From Pseudoalteromonas sp. 0303 (lineage in GTDB: Bacteria > Pseudomonadota > Gammaproteobacteria > Enterobacterales > Alteromonadaceae): 63,579 nucleotides of DNA. Each line of letters begins with the position of its first letter. The first letter of the stretch is position 1. The position numbers and the translations under genes are program-made. The notes beneath the pieces were generated by a model, which did no database searches, was not told the origin of the DNA, and saw nothing but the letters and a program-made list of their open reading frames with translations. Positions 33,744 through 43,268 of this stretch are shown here, piece after piece. Location of the stretch: the NCBI RefSeq assembly GCF_013349995.1, contig NZ_JABVXF010000025.1, forward strand, positions 1-63,579, read 5' to 3'.

Positions 33744-35969
33744 TTACTCAACGTTAAAGTGTCGGTTAAAGAAACTTGTGATGGTTTGGTGTAGGTGCGT
33801 TTGTACGCTCTTGCCACGTAAACTATGTTTTGAACCCGGGTAAGTCATCATTTCGAACTGCTTTTCCTGATCTTGCAGTTGTTTGAATAACTTAGTGGCG
33901 TGAGTGAATAACACGTTATCATCTGCCATACCGTGGTAAATCATCAGTGGGCCTTTTAAGCCTTCGGCATATGGGAAAACTGCACTTGCTTCGTAACCTT
34001 TCGCGTTAGTTGCAGGGTGACCTACATAACGCTCAGTGTAGTGAGTGTCGTAAAGTGCCCAATCAGTTACTGGCGCACCAGAAACACCAGCTTTGAAGTA
34101 GTCGCCCGCTTTAAACATAGTCATAAGCGCCATATAACCACCGTAGCTGTGGCCATAAATACCAATACGTTCAGGGTCAACGTAATCAAGGGTACGTAAG
34201 AACTCGACACCTTTGATTTGGTCTGCTACTTCAGCAACACCTAAGTGCTTATAAATCACGTCTTCAAACTTTTTACCACGGTTGTATGAACCACGGTTAT
34301 CAAGTTGGAAAATAACATAGCCTTGTTGTGCCATGTACTGGAAGTATAAGTTTTTACTACGCCAGCTGTTCGTTACGCGCTGAGCATGAGGGCCGCCATA
34401 AACGTTAACAATAACTGGGTGCTTTTTACCATCTTGGTAATTAGTTGGCTTGAATAAACGGTAATGCATGGTTTGTCCGTCTTCAGCCTTTAACGTGCCG
34501 TATTCTGGCGTGATCAAATCAGCTAGGTAAGGCGTTAATGGATGTGACTTATCTAACTTGTTTTCTTCAAGCCAAGTGATAAATTCGCCATTAATTTTAC
34601 GTAATGCTGCAGAGCCAGGCTTATTCACTGATGAGCTGTTATCGATAAAGGTTTTGTTATCTTTAGCAATCACCACATTATGGTAAGCACCTAGCTCAGT
34701 TACGCGTTTAATTTCGCCTTTTTTGAATAGCGGTACGCTGTAAAGGTGGCTCTCAAGTGCTGTATCTTTGCGACCTGCAAAATAAACGATGCCTTTTTTC
34801 TCATCGATACCTTTTAAGCTATCAACAACCCATTCACCTTGGGTGATTTGACGGATCATTTCACCGTTTGTGCGGTATAAATAAAGGTGTTTAAAACCGT
34901 CGCGCTCAGATGCCCAAACGAAATGTTTTTTATCGTTTAAGAACTGCAAATCAAAGTGCAGGTTAATCCAAGTATCACTGGTTTCTGTTAGGGCAACGGT
35001 TTGTTTTTTAGTGTCGCTATTATAAAAACGTAACTCTAAGTTATGTTGCGAGCGGTCTTGCCACTGATAAGAAAGTGTTTTGTTATCTTTTAACCATTTT
35101 GCGCGAGCGATATAAATATCTTGATCGTCGCCTAAATCAACCCAGTCAGTTTTTTGATTGTTGATGCTTACAACACCTAACTGAATTTTAACGTTGTCGG
35201 TACCTGTAAACGGGTAGCGTTGATTAAATAGCTTTACTTCATCGGCGTAAATTTCATTACGGATAGCTTCTTTTACTGGGCTTTCATCAACACGGGTATA
35301 AGCGATTTTAGATTCATCACCAGACCACCAGTAGCCAGTCATACGGCCCATTTCTTCTTGCGCAACAAACTCGGCCATGCCATTTTTAATAACGCCGCCG
35401 CCATCTTTACTTAATTGGATTTCTTGACCCGTTTTTAAGTTAAGTGCATATAGGTTTTGCTCGCGAATAAACGACACATAATGGCCTTTAGGTGAGAAAC
35501 GTGCATCGGTTTCAAATGCTTCTGTGTCGGTTAATTTACGGCTTTTAGCTGAAGCAAGCTCATAATAGTAAAGGTCGCCATTAAGTGGGAATAAAAGCGC
35601 TTTACCGTCTTTTGACCATTTATATTCTAAAATCCCTTTACCAAAAATACGCTGGCGCTCACGGCGTGCTTTTTCTTCATCAGATAAGTTTTCTGGACCA
35701 GAAAATAGCGCAGCAGAGTCAACTAATAGGCGGTTTTTGTTATCTTTTAAGTTGTATTCCCATAAGTCGTAGCGATTGTAATCATCGGTTTTACCTTGCA
35801 GGTAAGTTACACGACTTCCGTCTGGAGAGAATTTAAGTTGTACAGGCGCTTTACCTGCTAAGCTTGGATCGTCAAAAATACGCTCAAGAGTGAGTGGTTC
35901 AGCGGTCACACTGAATGCTGTTGCCACCACTGGCAAAGCAAGTGAGAGAGATTTAATTTTTTTTAGCAC
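33744..35969 (-). CDS. Secreted S9B dipeptidyl peptidase (DPP4-like)
   Basis: The 741-residue precursor has a signal peptide (MLKKIKSLSLALPVVATAFSVTA), an N-terminal beta-propeller with TolB-like repeats (LKFSPDGSRVTYL, WSKDGKALLFPL), and a C-terminal alpha/beta-hydrolase domain. The catalytic triad is visible as Ser in GIYGHSYGGYMAL, Asp in GMADDNVLF and His in GSKHSLRG. The FVAQEEMGR segment matches the double-Glu substrate N-terminus clamp of DPP4. It should remove Xaa-Pro/Ala dipeptides in the periplasm. It is divergent from the HIT gene. Confidence 0.93.
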   Translation of the reverse strand: MLKKIKSLSLALPVVATAFSVTAEPLTLERIFDDPSLAGKAPVQLKFSPDGSRVTYLQGKTDDYNRYDLWEYNLKDNKNRLLVDSAALFSGPENLSDEEKARRERQRIFGKGILEYKWSKDGKALLFPLNGDLYYYELASAKSRKLTDTEAFETDARFSPKGHYVSFIREQNLYALNLKTGQEIQLSKDGGGVIKNGMAEFVAQEEMGRMTGYWWSGDESKIAYTRVDESPVKEAIRNEIYADEVKLFNQRYPFTGTDNVKIQLGVVSINNQKTDWVDLGDDQDIYIARAKWLKDNKTLSYQWQDRSQHNLELRFYNSDTKKQTVALTETSDTWINLHFDLQFLNDKKHFVWASERDGFKHLYLYRTNGEMIRQITQGEWVVDSLKGIDEKKGIVYFAGRKDTALESHLYSVPLFKKGEIKRVTELGAYHNVVIAKDNKTFIDNSSSVNKPGSAALRKINGEFITWLEENKLDKSHPLTPYLADLITPEYGTLKAEDGQTMHYRLFKPTNYQDGKKHPVIVNVYGGPHAQRVTNSWRSKNLYFQYMAQQGYVIFQLDNRGSYNRGKKFEDVIYKHLGVAEVADQIKGVEFLRTLDYVDPERIGIYGHSYGGYMALMTMFKAGDYFKAGVSGAPVTDWALYDTHYTERYVGHPATNAKGYEASAVFPYAEGLKGPLMIYHGMADDNVLFTHATKLFKQLQDQEKQFEMMTYPGSKHSLRGKSVQTHLHQTITSFFNRHFNVE

Positions 35970-36081
35970 AGGAGTACCTTCGCTCGAATAAAAACTGCCA
36001 CGATGGTAATGGTAAGCTTAGGCAACTGCAACAAAATGCTATAAAGTAGGGGATGTTTACCCAATATCAAAGGATTTATTG

Positions 36082-36486
36082 ATGAAAAATACTGATACGC
36101 CGTTTTCTCTGGCCCCAGAACTACAACGCGACTGCATAGAGCTTGTGGATTGGCCACTGTGTAAAGTATTGCTGATGAATGATAGCCAATACCCTTGGTT
36201 TATTTTAGTGCCACGCGTCGCTGGTGTTAAAGAGATTATCGACCTTTCTGAAGAGCTACAAATTACCTTATTACAAGAGTCGGGCAAACTGAGTAAACTA
36301 TTACAACAGGTGTTCAACCCAGACAAACTCAATGTAGCAGCACTGGGAAATATGGTACCGCAACTACATGTTCATCATATCGCGCGTTTCACAACTGATG
36401 CAGCTTGGCCAACACCAATTTGGGGTAAGTTACCTGCAGTACCTTATAGCGACGAACAAATTGCCGCATTAAAAGCTCACTTTTAA
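36082..36486 (+). CDS. HIT-domain protein
   Basis: The 134-residue protein starts at the ATG at 36082 after AAGGA. It carries a histidine-triad fold with VLLMNDSQYPWFILVPRV and the nucleotide-binding motif QLHVHHIARFTTDAAW. The third His position of the classical H-x-H-x-H motif is Ile here, a variant typical of this bacterial subgroup (usually HVHVIAR). It may be a nucleotide hydrolase or transferase; substrate unknown. It is divergent from the DPP4-like gene, with about 110 bp of shared promoter region. Confidence 0.8.
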   Translation: MKNTDTPFSLAPELQRDCIELVDWPLCKVLLMNDSQYPWFILVPRVAGVKEIIDLSEELQITLLQESGKLSKLLQQVFNPDKLNVAALGNMVPQLHVHHIARFTTDAAWPTPIWGKLPAVPYSDEQIAALKAHF

Positions 36487-36549
36487 ACTGTTTGTTCTAG
36501 CAAGGTTGGACTAAGCTAAATGGATGATGCACGAAGGGAGACAGAATAA

Positions 36550-37299
36550 ATGAAACACACAGTGTTTGCCGTGTTGCTTATTCTGAGCTCTTTTTCTTGT
36601 TTTGCAAAAAGCTATTACTTTGTTGGTAGCCACTTTCCTGCCATTTTAGAGCAAGATCAACAAGGCACTGCGGTTGGCTTAGGTGCCGATATTGCTCACG
36701 AAATTTGCAGGCGTTTTGGGCATGAGTTGGTAATTGATATCATGCCACTAAAACGCGCTCTAAAAATGGTAGAGCAAGGTCAGGCTGATGCCATTATTGG
36801 TCCTTACAAATCCATTATACGTCAGCAGTATATGCAATTTAGTGACTTGCCCTTTTACGAAGACCCGATTGTTTTATATACCAAAAAGAACAATGATGTG
36901 ACTTGGGTTGGAAACTTTGCCAGCCTTCGTAAAGATATTATTGGTACAATTCGAGGTTGGAACTATGGTCCTGAATTTAAGCGTAACGAGGCAAATTTAT
37001 CGCTATCTGAAGTGGGTAATGTGCGGGCTAGCTTTTTACAATTGATGCATAACCGAGTTGACTTAATTCTTACCCATCCTCGGGCTGCAAAGCCTGTGAT
37101 CGACAGTTTAGATATAGCAGATAAAGTGATTATGTTATCGCCGCCGGTGACGGTTAATCAGGGCTACTATGGCTTTAGTAAACAACGCGAACTCGATGAA
37201 TTTATTGATGCTTTTAATGCCGAGTTTCAAAAAATGCTGATCAACGGGGATATTGTAGAACTAAACTCCAAATATGGTTTGAACTTCGTTGCACACTAG
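36550..37299 (+). CDS. Periplasmic solute-binding protein (SBP_bac_3 family)
   Basis: The 249-residue precursor has a signal peptide (MKHTVFAVLLILSSFSCFA) and a type-2 periplasmic binding fold: GLGADIAHEICRRFGHELVIDIMPLKRALKMVEQGQADAIIGPY in lobe 1 and LQLMHNRVDLILTHPRAAKPVI in lobe 2. This group includes amino-acid-binding proteins of ABC systems, but no permease or ATPase genes are adjacent. It therefore may be a solitary receptor component. A terminator follows. Confidence 0.8.
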   Translation: MKHTVFAVLLILSSFSCFAKSYYFVGSHFPAILEQDQQGTAVGLGADIAHEICRRFGHELVIDIMPLKRALKMVEQGQADAIIGPYKSIIRQQYMQFSDLPFYEDPIVLYTKKNNDVTWVGNFASLRKDIIGTIRGWNYGPEFKRNEANLSLSEVGNVRASFLQLMHNRVDLILTHPRAAKPVIDSLDIADKVIMLSPPVTVNQGYYGFSKQRELDEFIDAFNAEFQKMLINGDIVELNSKYGLNFVAH

Positions 37300-37325
37300 T
37301 CGTGTTTTACTCGATTTCAGGCAAT

Positions 37326-37353
37326 AAAAAACGCTGCAATTGCAGCGTTTTTT
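37326..37353. terminator. Bidirectional intrinsic terminator
   Basis: Perfect 28-bp palindrome AAAAAACGCTGCAA/TTGCAGCGTTTTTT between the convergent solute-binding-protein and DPP III-like genes. Confidence 0.9.
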
Positions 37354-37371
37354 ATTAGAGGAGAATAAGGC

Positions 37372-39072
37372 TTAAAGGCCTAATACTTCTTTACCTTGTT
37401 TGAAAGTAACATCAACAGGGATATTAGCTTGGCTTAGTTTTTCTAAGTCTTTAGCTAGTTCAGCTTTGATTTCGCCATGAGTTGCGATTAGCTGATCAAC
37501 TTTTTGGTAATCACCGTCACCTTGAATAGTAAGGATTAGGTTAGATAGTTTCTCCATTGCTTGGCTCATTTTCTCCATGTTAACGCTGTATAAGCCGTCA
37601 GCATTTTTAGAGAATGCACCTTCTTCAGCGAAGAAGTTAAAGCGGATCATGTTCGCTTTACCGTGTGCGCTTGATGCACCAAAACGCACTGAGCGGAAGA
37701 TACCAGCCATAAAGGTGATGTAGTAATCTTCTAACGTACCGTCAGTGATCTCGCCTTTCTTAAGTAATTGCTCAACCATGTAAAGGCCTAAGATATCCGC
37801 TTTACCTTCTTCAAGGGCACTTGCATGCTCTTGCAATGATTGGCGAACAGTTCCTTTACCAGTAATGGTGTTTTTAATACCTAAACCGTGCGCTACTTCG
37901 TGGAACATAGTGTTTGCGAAGAAAGCATCAAAGGTAATGTGTTTACGCTGCTCAGGAACAATTAGCTGCTCTGAAATTGGCACTAAGATTTTATCGAATT
38001 TAGCGCGCATTGCATTTTTAAGCTGTAAACGACGAGTGCCTTTTTCTAGTTGTACTTGCTCATCATTTGGCAGGTTGATAGCAATTGTTTTACTACCTGC
38101 ATTTGAGTGACCTGCGTAATAAACAACATCGTAAGCATTTAGGTCAGCATCAGAGCCTGGAACTTCTTGCTTGTACTTTTCGTCTACAGGTAAACCTTTT
38201 TGTAGCTCAGGTAAGAAAGCAGCAAATTTAGCTAAACGCTCGCTCCATGCTAAATCTTTAATTAGTACATAAGATTCATACGCTGCACGATAACCAAATA
38301 ATTGATCTTCATAGGTTTCGATAGGGCCAATAACCACGTCAATAGGGTTATTTTTCATATCCATCCATGCAAAATCAGATGGTTGGAAGTCATCACTTAC
38401 TAGTGCGTCTGCGCGCATGCTTAGGTAGTTAGCAAACTCTTTATCATCAGCCAGTTTACTTGCTTCGCGTAATAAATTAGCTGCTTTTTCTAGTTCTTGT
38501 GCATACTCAACTGAGTAAGCCACGCTATAAAGAAGACCTTTTTCATCGCGCTTGATCACCGAGTAAAGACCGGTTTTGTCATCCACGACTGCGTTGTTTA
38601 ATTCTTCTTTAGTGATATCGCTTGGGTAAAACTCAGCGCCTAGTGGCTTTTCTTCATAACCCGATAAGAAAACCTGGTCACCGTTTAAGCGATCCCAAGG
38701 GCCATAGTTAATATCTGCAAACTTCTGAACTTTTTCATCATTAATTTTTGCTAAGAAAGCGTCTTTGCTCTCACCAAATGCTTGGCGCCAAAATAGCTCA
38801 TCCATGATTTTTGAGGCATCGATTAACTTGCCAATCATTTGCTTCTGGTTATCGCTTAAGTGGCTAAGATCAGAAGTAAGCGTAAAGTCAGTGTAAATGT
38901 CTAAGCGACTTTTCTCAGCATTGATAAGTTGTGGGTTGTTTTGTTCAGTAGTTTGCTTTGTTTGCTCTGCAGCAGGCTTAGTTTGAGAAGTGGTGGCTTG
39001 CTCGTCAGAACATGCACCAAGGAAAACAGCACCTGATAAGATAAGTGCTTGGCTAATTTTATTTAATGTCAT
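37372..39072 (-). CDS. Zinc-dependent DPP III-like (M49) peptidase lipoprotein
   Basis: The 566-residue precursor has a lipoprotein signal ending in the lipobox LGAC, then a Gln/Thr/Lys-rich linker. The catalytic part has a zinc site HEVAH (residues 391-395) followed by a second acidic motif, EEGKAD, the arrangement of M49 dipeptidyl peptidase III. Most M49 enzymes have an inserted residue (HEXXGH). This one has a plain HEXXH, as in a minority of bacterial members. The INYGPWDRLNG segment is also M49-like. It should be anchored in the envelope and release dipeptides from oligopeptide N-termini, parallel to the DPP4-like enzyme nearby. Confidence 0.8.
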   Translation of the reverse strand: MTLNKISQALILSGAVFLGACSDEQATTSQTKPAAEQTKQTTEQNNPQLINAEKSRLDIYTDFTLTSDLSHLSDNQKQMIGKLIDASKIMDELFWRQAFGESKDAFLAKINDEKVQKFADINYGPWDRLNGDQVFLSGYEEKPLGAEFYPSDITKEELNNAVVDDKTGLYSVIKRDEKGLLYSVAYSVEYAQELEKAANLLREASKLADDKEFANYLSMRADALVSDDFQPSDFAWMDMKNNPIDVVIGPIETYEDQLFGYRAAYESYVLIKDLAWSERLAKFAAFLPELQKGLPVDEKYKQEVPGSDADLNAYDVVYYAGHSNAGSKTIAINLPNDEQVQLEKGTRRLQLKNAMRAKFDKILVPISEQLIVPEQRKHITFDAFFANTMFHEVAHGLGIKNTITGKGTVRQSLQEHASALEEGKADILGLYMVEQLLKKGEITDGTLEDYYITFMAGIFRSVRFGASSAHGKANMIRFNFFAEEGAFSKNADGLYSVNMEKMSQAMEKLSNLILTIQGDGDYQKVDQLIATHGEIKAELAKDLEKLSQANIPVDVTFKQGKEVLGL

Positions 39073-39604
39073 TTTTTTGCCCGTTAAAAAAAGTGAGAGT
39101 CATTGCTTAGAAAACAAAAAGTCTATGCATTAAAGCAAACCTGACATATATATGGCAAGTTTACAGCACTAGAAGCAATATTTATTAGGGCGTGTTGACC
39201 TTTGTGGATTAAAATTTGTTCACTCTAGGGGCGATTTAATCGCGGCGCGAGATTTGTAACCTAGTGGGCTAAGTAAAAATCGAGCAACAAAGAGTTAATC
39301 GCCCCTAGGAAGAACCTGAAGGGCAGCGCGTGTTTGGCATTGATGCTGCGTTATCGCCTATTTATGTGGAACAACCACACTACATAGGCTCTGCCTTGCC
39401 TAAATACCAAACACACTGCTGCAAAATTAATCACAAAAGGTCAACACGCCCTAGTTAGTTAAAAAATATAAAAAATAGATAATTTCTGTGAATTTCTTAA
39501 CTTTAGCGCTAAGTTAGACAATACTAAAACTATAACTAATCTAATAATGTCAGTCATTAGTCTGTCTTTGTTTGGGCGGGCTAACCCAAGAGGATGGCGC
39601 GCAT
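39073..39604. other. 530-bp intergenic region with MITE
   Basis: Between the DPP III-like gene (minus) and the HDOD gene (plus). About half is the MITE-like element at 39186-39453. The remaining flanks are AT-rich and show no recognised operator or RNA. They must hold both divergent promoters. Confidence 0.5.
39186..39453. mobile_element. MITE-like non-autonomous element
   Basis: The 268-bp element starts TAGGGCGTGTTGACCTTT and ends with the exact inverse of those 18 bp. The inverted ends continue imperfectly for about 33 bp. No transposase frame is inside. The interior holds further inverted repeats: CTAGGGGCGATT/AATCGCCCCTAG, a GCAGC..GTGTTTGG/CCAAACAC..GCTGC pair and GCCTAT..GTGG/CCAC..ATAGGC, so the single strand would fold into a multi-arm structure. 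Ends are TA...TA, consistent with TA-target insertion, although no longer target duplication is seen. Confidence 0.7.
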
Positions 39605-40447
39605 ATGTCAACAGAAAATGCATTACTGACCATATTGGTCGACAGAATAAATAATGACACTTTAGTGTTACCTACCTTACCAGAAGTTGCAGTGAAGGTA
39701 AGGCAAGCCGCGGATAACCCCGAGGTAAACTTGATGGATATGGCAGATGTCATCTCTCATGATCCGGCATTGTCGGCACGGATGATCAAAGTCGCTAATA
39801 GTGCATTTATGGGGCGCTCAGTTAAAGTCACAAACCTACACCAAGCTGTAACACGAATTGGTCTGCGTCAAATAAAGAACATTGCAACTGCAATGGCAAT
39901 GGAGCAGCTTTTTGTATCGCATAATGAGCTGATCAAGGGCTATATGGACAAGGCATGGCAAAAAACGCTTAAAGTTGCGTGTCACTCAATTACCTTAATG
40001 GATTTCTTCTTACGCAGAAATAAGCAAACCTCGCTTAATCGCGACACAATTACCTTAGCGGCATTAGTTTATAACATTGGCGTACTGCCCATTTTAACAG
40101 AAGCTGAAAAGCACCCTGAGGTGTTCGCAAACCCAAGTTTCCTTGCTCATGCCATTCAAAAGCTGGGTGGTAAAGTAGGTGGCGCAATTATGCGTGCTTG
40201 GGGCTTTACTGATGAGTTTGTAGAAGTAGCTGAAAGCTGGGCAAATCCAAACTATCGTCCAGAGCATATTTGCTATGTTGATTTTATTCGTATTGGCGCG
40301 ATTTTAGAAGGCATCTTACAGGTGTCTGATAAGTCTGCGGCATTGCAAACTTACATGGACAAAGGCGTGATTGAATCACTAGATATGTTCAGTGACGATG
40401 AATATAACGATATGCTTAATGAAGTAAAAGCAATTTTTACTGAATAA
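39605..40447 (+). CDS. HDOD-domain signalling protein
   Basis: The 280-residue protein starts at the ATG at 39605 after an AGAGGA SD. It is a single HDOD domain: LPTLPEVAVKVRQAADNPEVNLMDMADVISHDPALSARMIKVANSAF, then AVTRIGLRQIKNIATAMAMEQLF. HDOD domains resemble HD phosphohydrolases but lack the catalytic HD pair, as here (ALVYNIG where HD-type enzymes have HDIG). They usually act as regulators linked to c-di-GMP, motility or stress signalling. No other domain is fused. The MITE lies about 150 bp upstream and could influence its promoter. Confidence 0.85.
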   Translation: MSTENALLTILVDRINNDTLVLPTLPEVAVKVRQAADNPEVNLMDMADVISHDPALSARMIKVANSAFMGRSVKVTNLHQAVTRIGLRQIKNIATAMAMEQLFVSHNELIKGYMDKAWQKTLKVACHSITLMDFFLRRNKQTSLNRDTITLAALVYNIGVLPILTEAEKHPEVFANPSFLAHAIQKLGGKVGGAIMRAWGFTDEFVEVAESWANPNYRPEHICYVDFIRIGAILEGILQVSDKSAALQTYMDKGVIESLDMFSDDEYNDMLNEVKAIFTE

Positions 40448-40455
40448 CAGCAACA

Positions 40456-40480
40456 AAAAGCGCGACTTAGTCGCGCTTTT
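40456..40480. terminator. Bidirectional intrinsic terminator
   Basis: AAAAGCGCGAC-TTA-GTCGCGCTTTT between the convergent HDOD and rdgC genes. Confidence 0.88.
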
Positions 40481-40505
40481 AAATTAATTAACTCTCAGAT
40501 TAATT

Positions 40506-41414
40506 TTATAAATCTTCTGCGTCGCCTAAGCCTTGAGTCAGCTCTTCTAGCAATTGCTTAATTTCTTCTGACGCTAAGATAAAGTCAGCATCAAGTTTGA
40601 CCGCCATATCTTCTTTTGGAATGTCGGCGTTTTCTTCTTTTAATGTTTCTGAGTAGCTTAAACGCTTAATTGAACCATCGTTTTGTAGCATGAACTTAAT
40701 GCGTTCTTGCCAATCAAGAGCCAGCTTAGTTACGCGCTTCCCATTTTCTAAGTGTGACTTTACTTCGTCGCACGATAAATCATGGCCTTTTAATTTAACC
40801 TGAGCGCCACTGTCATCGGCTTCTTCAAGCTCTGCATCATTACCGATAGAAAAGCCTTCAGGGGTACTGAAATTAGTTAACCAGTCAGTTAAAAATACAT
40901 CTAAATCGTAATTCGCAAATGCAGGTACGACAGGTAACGTGCCAAGTGATTTACGTAATAGGGCTAAAAGCTCTTCTGCCTTATTAAAGCTTGCGCTGTT
41001 AACCACAACCCAGCCATTCTTTTGATCAATAAACGCAAACTGTAGGCTCGATTTTTTGAAAGCTTGTGGCAGTAAAGTGTGTAGAATATTTTCTTTTAGT
41101 TCGTCTTTTTCTTTTTTCTTTACTGGGCGGTTTTCTTCAGCTTCGATTTGCTCTACTTTCTCTGCAACCAATTCGTTGATAACGGCAGCTGGCAGTACTT
41201 TTTCTTCACGTTTAGCACAGACTAAAATGCTGTCTTGAGAGAAATGAGATAGGGTTTGACCATGTTTACCAAAGGCTTTTGTCCAACCGAAAGTTGAAAG
41301 CTCTTGGCCTGTACATGAGCGGAACAAGTCTTGTTCTAGGGCTTTGTCGAAGTCTTCTTGAGAGTATGAAACGTCTTGTTTAAAACGGTAACAGATAAGG
41401 TTACTAAACCACAT
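40506..41414 (-). CDS. rdgC: Recombination-associated protein RdgC
   Basis: The 302-residue protein begins at the ATG at 41414 (MWFSNLICYRF), the usual N-terminus of RdgC; an upstream in-frame start would add 11 non-family residues. It matches RdgC along its length, including LEQDLFRSCTGQELSTFGW, LPAAVINELVAEKVEQIEAEENRPVKKKEKDELKE and the acidic C-terminus. RdgC forms a ring-shaped dimer on DNA and limits RecA activity at replication forks. It follows the histidine kinase gene but is separated by a terminator. Confidence 0.95.
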   Translation of the reverse strand: MWFSNLICYRFKQDVSYSQEDFDKALEQDLFRSCTGQELSTFGWTKAFGKHGQTLSHFSQDSILVCAKREEKVLPAAVINELVAEKVEQIEAEENRPVKKKEKDELKENILHTLLPQAFKKSSLQFAFIDQKNGWVVVNSASFNKAEELLALLRKSLGTLPVVPAFANYDLDVFLTDWLTNFSTPEGFSIGNDAELEEADDSGAQVKLKGHDLSCDEVKSHLENGKRVTKLALDWQERIKFMLQNDGSIKRLSYSETLKEENADIPKEDMAVKLDADFILASEEIKQLLEELTQGLGDAEDL

Positions 41415-41457
41415 AATTAGGCTAATCCTTTCAATAAATTTGCCCAATCATAGCAAT

Positions 41458-41494
41458 AAAAAACTGATGCCGAAATGAATCATTTCGGCATCAG
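41458..41494 (-). terminator. Intrinsic terminator of the sensor kinase gene
   Basis: Perfect 15-bp arms (41464-41478 and 41480-41494; CTGATGCCGAAATGA and its complement) followed on the minus strand by six T. It separates the kinase from rdgC. Confidence 0.9.
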
Positions 41495-41504
41495 CGCTAA
41501 TTGC

Positions 41505-43268
41505 TTATGAGTTAAACATTGAAAGTGGTTTTGGCATGTTTTTCGGAAAACTAATATGGTAGTGCAAGCCTTTACCGACTTCGCTTGATACCTCAATATC
41601 GCCACTTAGGGTTTGTTTAACGAGGTTAAAAGTAATATGTGTGCCTAAGCCACTGCCGCCTTGGTCGCGCTTGGTTGTAAAGAATGGGTCGAATAGCTTT
41701 TCTAACTGCTCTTTTGATACGCCATTACCATTGTCTTTAAAGTCGATAACGACTTCGTCATCTTCTTCTTTAATAACAATATCAATGATGCCACTTTCAA
41801 TCCCTTCGAAACCATGAATGAGTGAGTTCATAATCAAGTTTGTGAAAATTTGACTAATCGCACCCGCAGGCAGGTTAAGTGTTAAATCATCAGGGCAATC
41901 TAAATTAATATGATGCGATGTTTTCTTAAGCTTTGGATGGAGTGAGCGGATCACCTCACCTAAATACTCTTTAAAGTTAATGGTACGTACGGCTTCACTG
42001 GCTTGGTCTACTGCAATTTGCTTAAAGCTTGCAACCAGCTCAGAAGCTCGGTCTAGGTTACTAGTGAGTAGGCTAGTACTTTGCTTGGCGTCATTAATAA
42101 ACTCTTCAAGCGCTTTTGGCGATAGGGTTTTTTCTTTATATGCCGCTTCAATTTGGTCCAAGCGTTCTTGTAAAAATGACGTTGCGGTAACACCAATCCC
42201 AATAGGTGTATTAACATCATGAGTAATACCCGCCACTAAGCCACCTAAAGCAGCCATTTTTTCTGAGCCAACTAAGCGCTCTTGCGCCATATTTAGTTCA
42301 TCAAGGTAGCGTTGTAACTCAGTTTGCTTGGTTATGAGTTCTTGTTCAGTTTGTTTACGTAAATCAATTTCTTCAGTCAGTGTCAGCTTTTGTTTTTCTA
42401 GCTCGTATTTTTGTTGCTGCAAGTCCATCATCGCTTGGCTTAAGTTTGATGTTTTGCGTGCTACTTCTTGCTCTAACTGTAAGTTATGTTGGTCGAGCTT
42501 TTCGTTGCTTATTAAAAGCTCTTTTTGCGTATGTTCAAGCTCTTCACGGTAAAGTACTACCTTATCAATTAAGCGGTTGAAAGACTCTTCCATTACTTTT
42601 AATTCGTTGTGCTCAACGGTTTTGATCTCGATATGGCGGCCTTCTAGGTCGTTTAGTTCAAGATCTTCAATTTGTTCTGTGAATTGTGCCAATGGCTCGG
42701 TTAAGCGCTTTCTAAATGCAAGTAGGAAAAGAATGATCAAAAAGGTGGTTTTGATCATTGCATTACCAATTAAAAAGTAGATAGAAATCATGATGCGGCT
42801 AAATACCACTTCACGACTTGAAAACAGGGTTACATCACCTACTTGGGTTGTTTTACCTGAAAATTCAAAAATGAGTGGGAATGTGTAACCGAATAAGCCT
42901 GATGGCGTATCTTCGATAATCGCTTCTTCTTGCACTAACTGTTGACTATATAGCTCGTGAATATCTAACGAACGACCTAACTGAGAGAGTACCTCGCCGC
43001 TATCATCACGCACAATAATACCCTCGATCATAGGGATTGCCAGCAAGCCTTCAGCCGTAGTGATGGTTTGTTTATCGTTCAGTTCCCAAATAGCGCGGGT
43101 TAAACTACGGCTAAATGTTTTTTGTAAAGTCGTTAATTCGTCGCGAATGTAATCTTTGGTATTAACGTACTCAGCAATAACTTGTCCACAGGTCACTACA
43201 AAAGTAAGTAAAAAGTAGACTGAGAGTACATTTGTTAATAATTCTTTAGACAGGCTTTTTTGTAGCAT
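41505..43268 (-). CDS. Sensor histidine kinase with long coiled coil
   Basis: Starting at the ATG at 43268 (MLQKSLSKELL), the 587-residue kinase has TM1 (about 10-32), a periplasmic sensor of about 125 residues, TM2 (about 165-190) and a HAMP-like linker. A coiled coil of roughly 110 residues rich in Gln/Glu/Lys follows. The DHp carries His350 in GGLVAGITHDVNTPIGIGVTATSFL. The ATPase domain has NLIMNSLIHGF, DNGNGVS and GGSGLGTHITFNLV. The HDVNTPIG box is the HisKA_4-like type often seen with CheY-like partners. A single-receiver gene lies divergently 240 bp away. Confidence 0.9.
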   Translation of the reverse strand: MLQKSLSKELLTNVLSVYFLLTFVVTCGQVIAEYVNTKDYIRDELTTLQKTFSRSLTRAIWELNDKQTITTAEGLLAIPMIEGIIVRDDSGEVLSQLGRSLDIHELYSQQLVQEEAIIEDTPSGLFGYTFPLIFEFSGKTTQVGDVTLFSSREVVFSRIMISIYFLIGNAMIKTTFLIILFLLAFRKRLTEPLAQFTEQIEDLELNDLEGRHIEIKTVEHNELKVMEESFNRLIDKVVLYREELEHTQKELLISNEKLDQHNLQLEQEVARKTSNLSQAMMDLQQQKYELEKQKLTLTEEIDLRKQTEQELITKQTELQRYLDELNMAQERLVGSEKMAALGGLVAGITHDVNTPIGIGVTATSFLQERLDQIEAAYKEKTLSPKALEEFINDAKQSTSLLTSNLDRASELVASFKQIAVDQASEAVRTINFKEYLGEVIRSLHPKLKKTSHHINLDCPDDLTLNLPAGAISQIFTNLIMNSLIHGFEGIESGIIDIVIKEEDDEVVIDFKDNGNGVSKEQLEKLFDPFFTTKRDQGGSGLGTHITFNLVKQTLSGDIEVSSEVGKGLHYHISFPKNMPKPLSMFNS

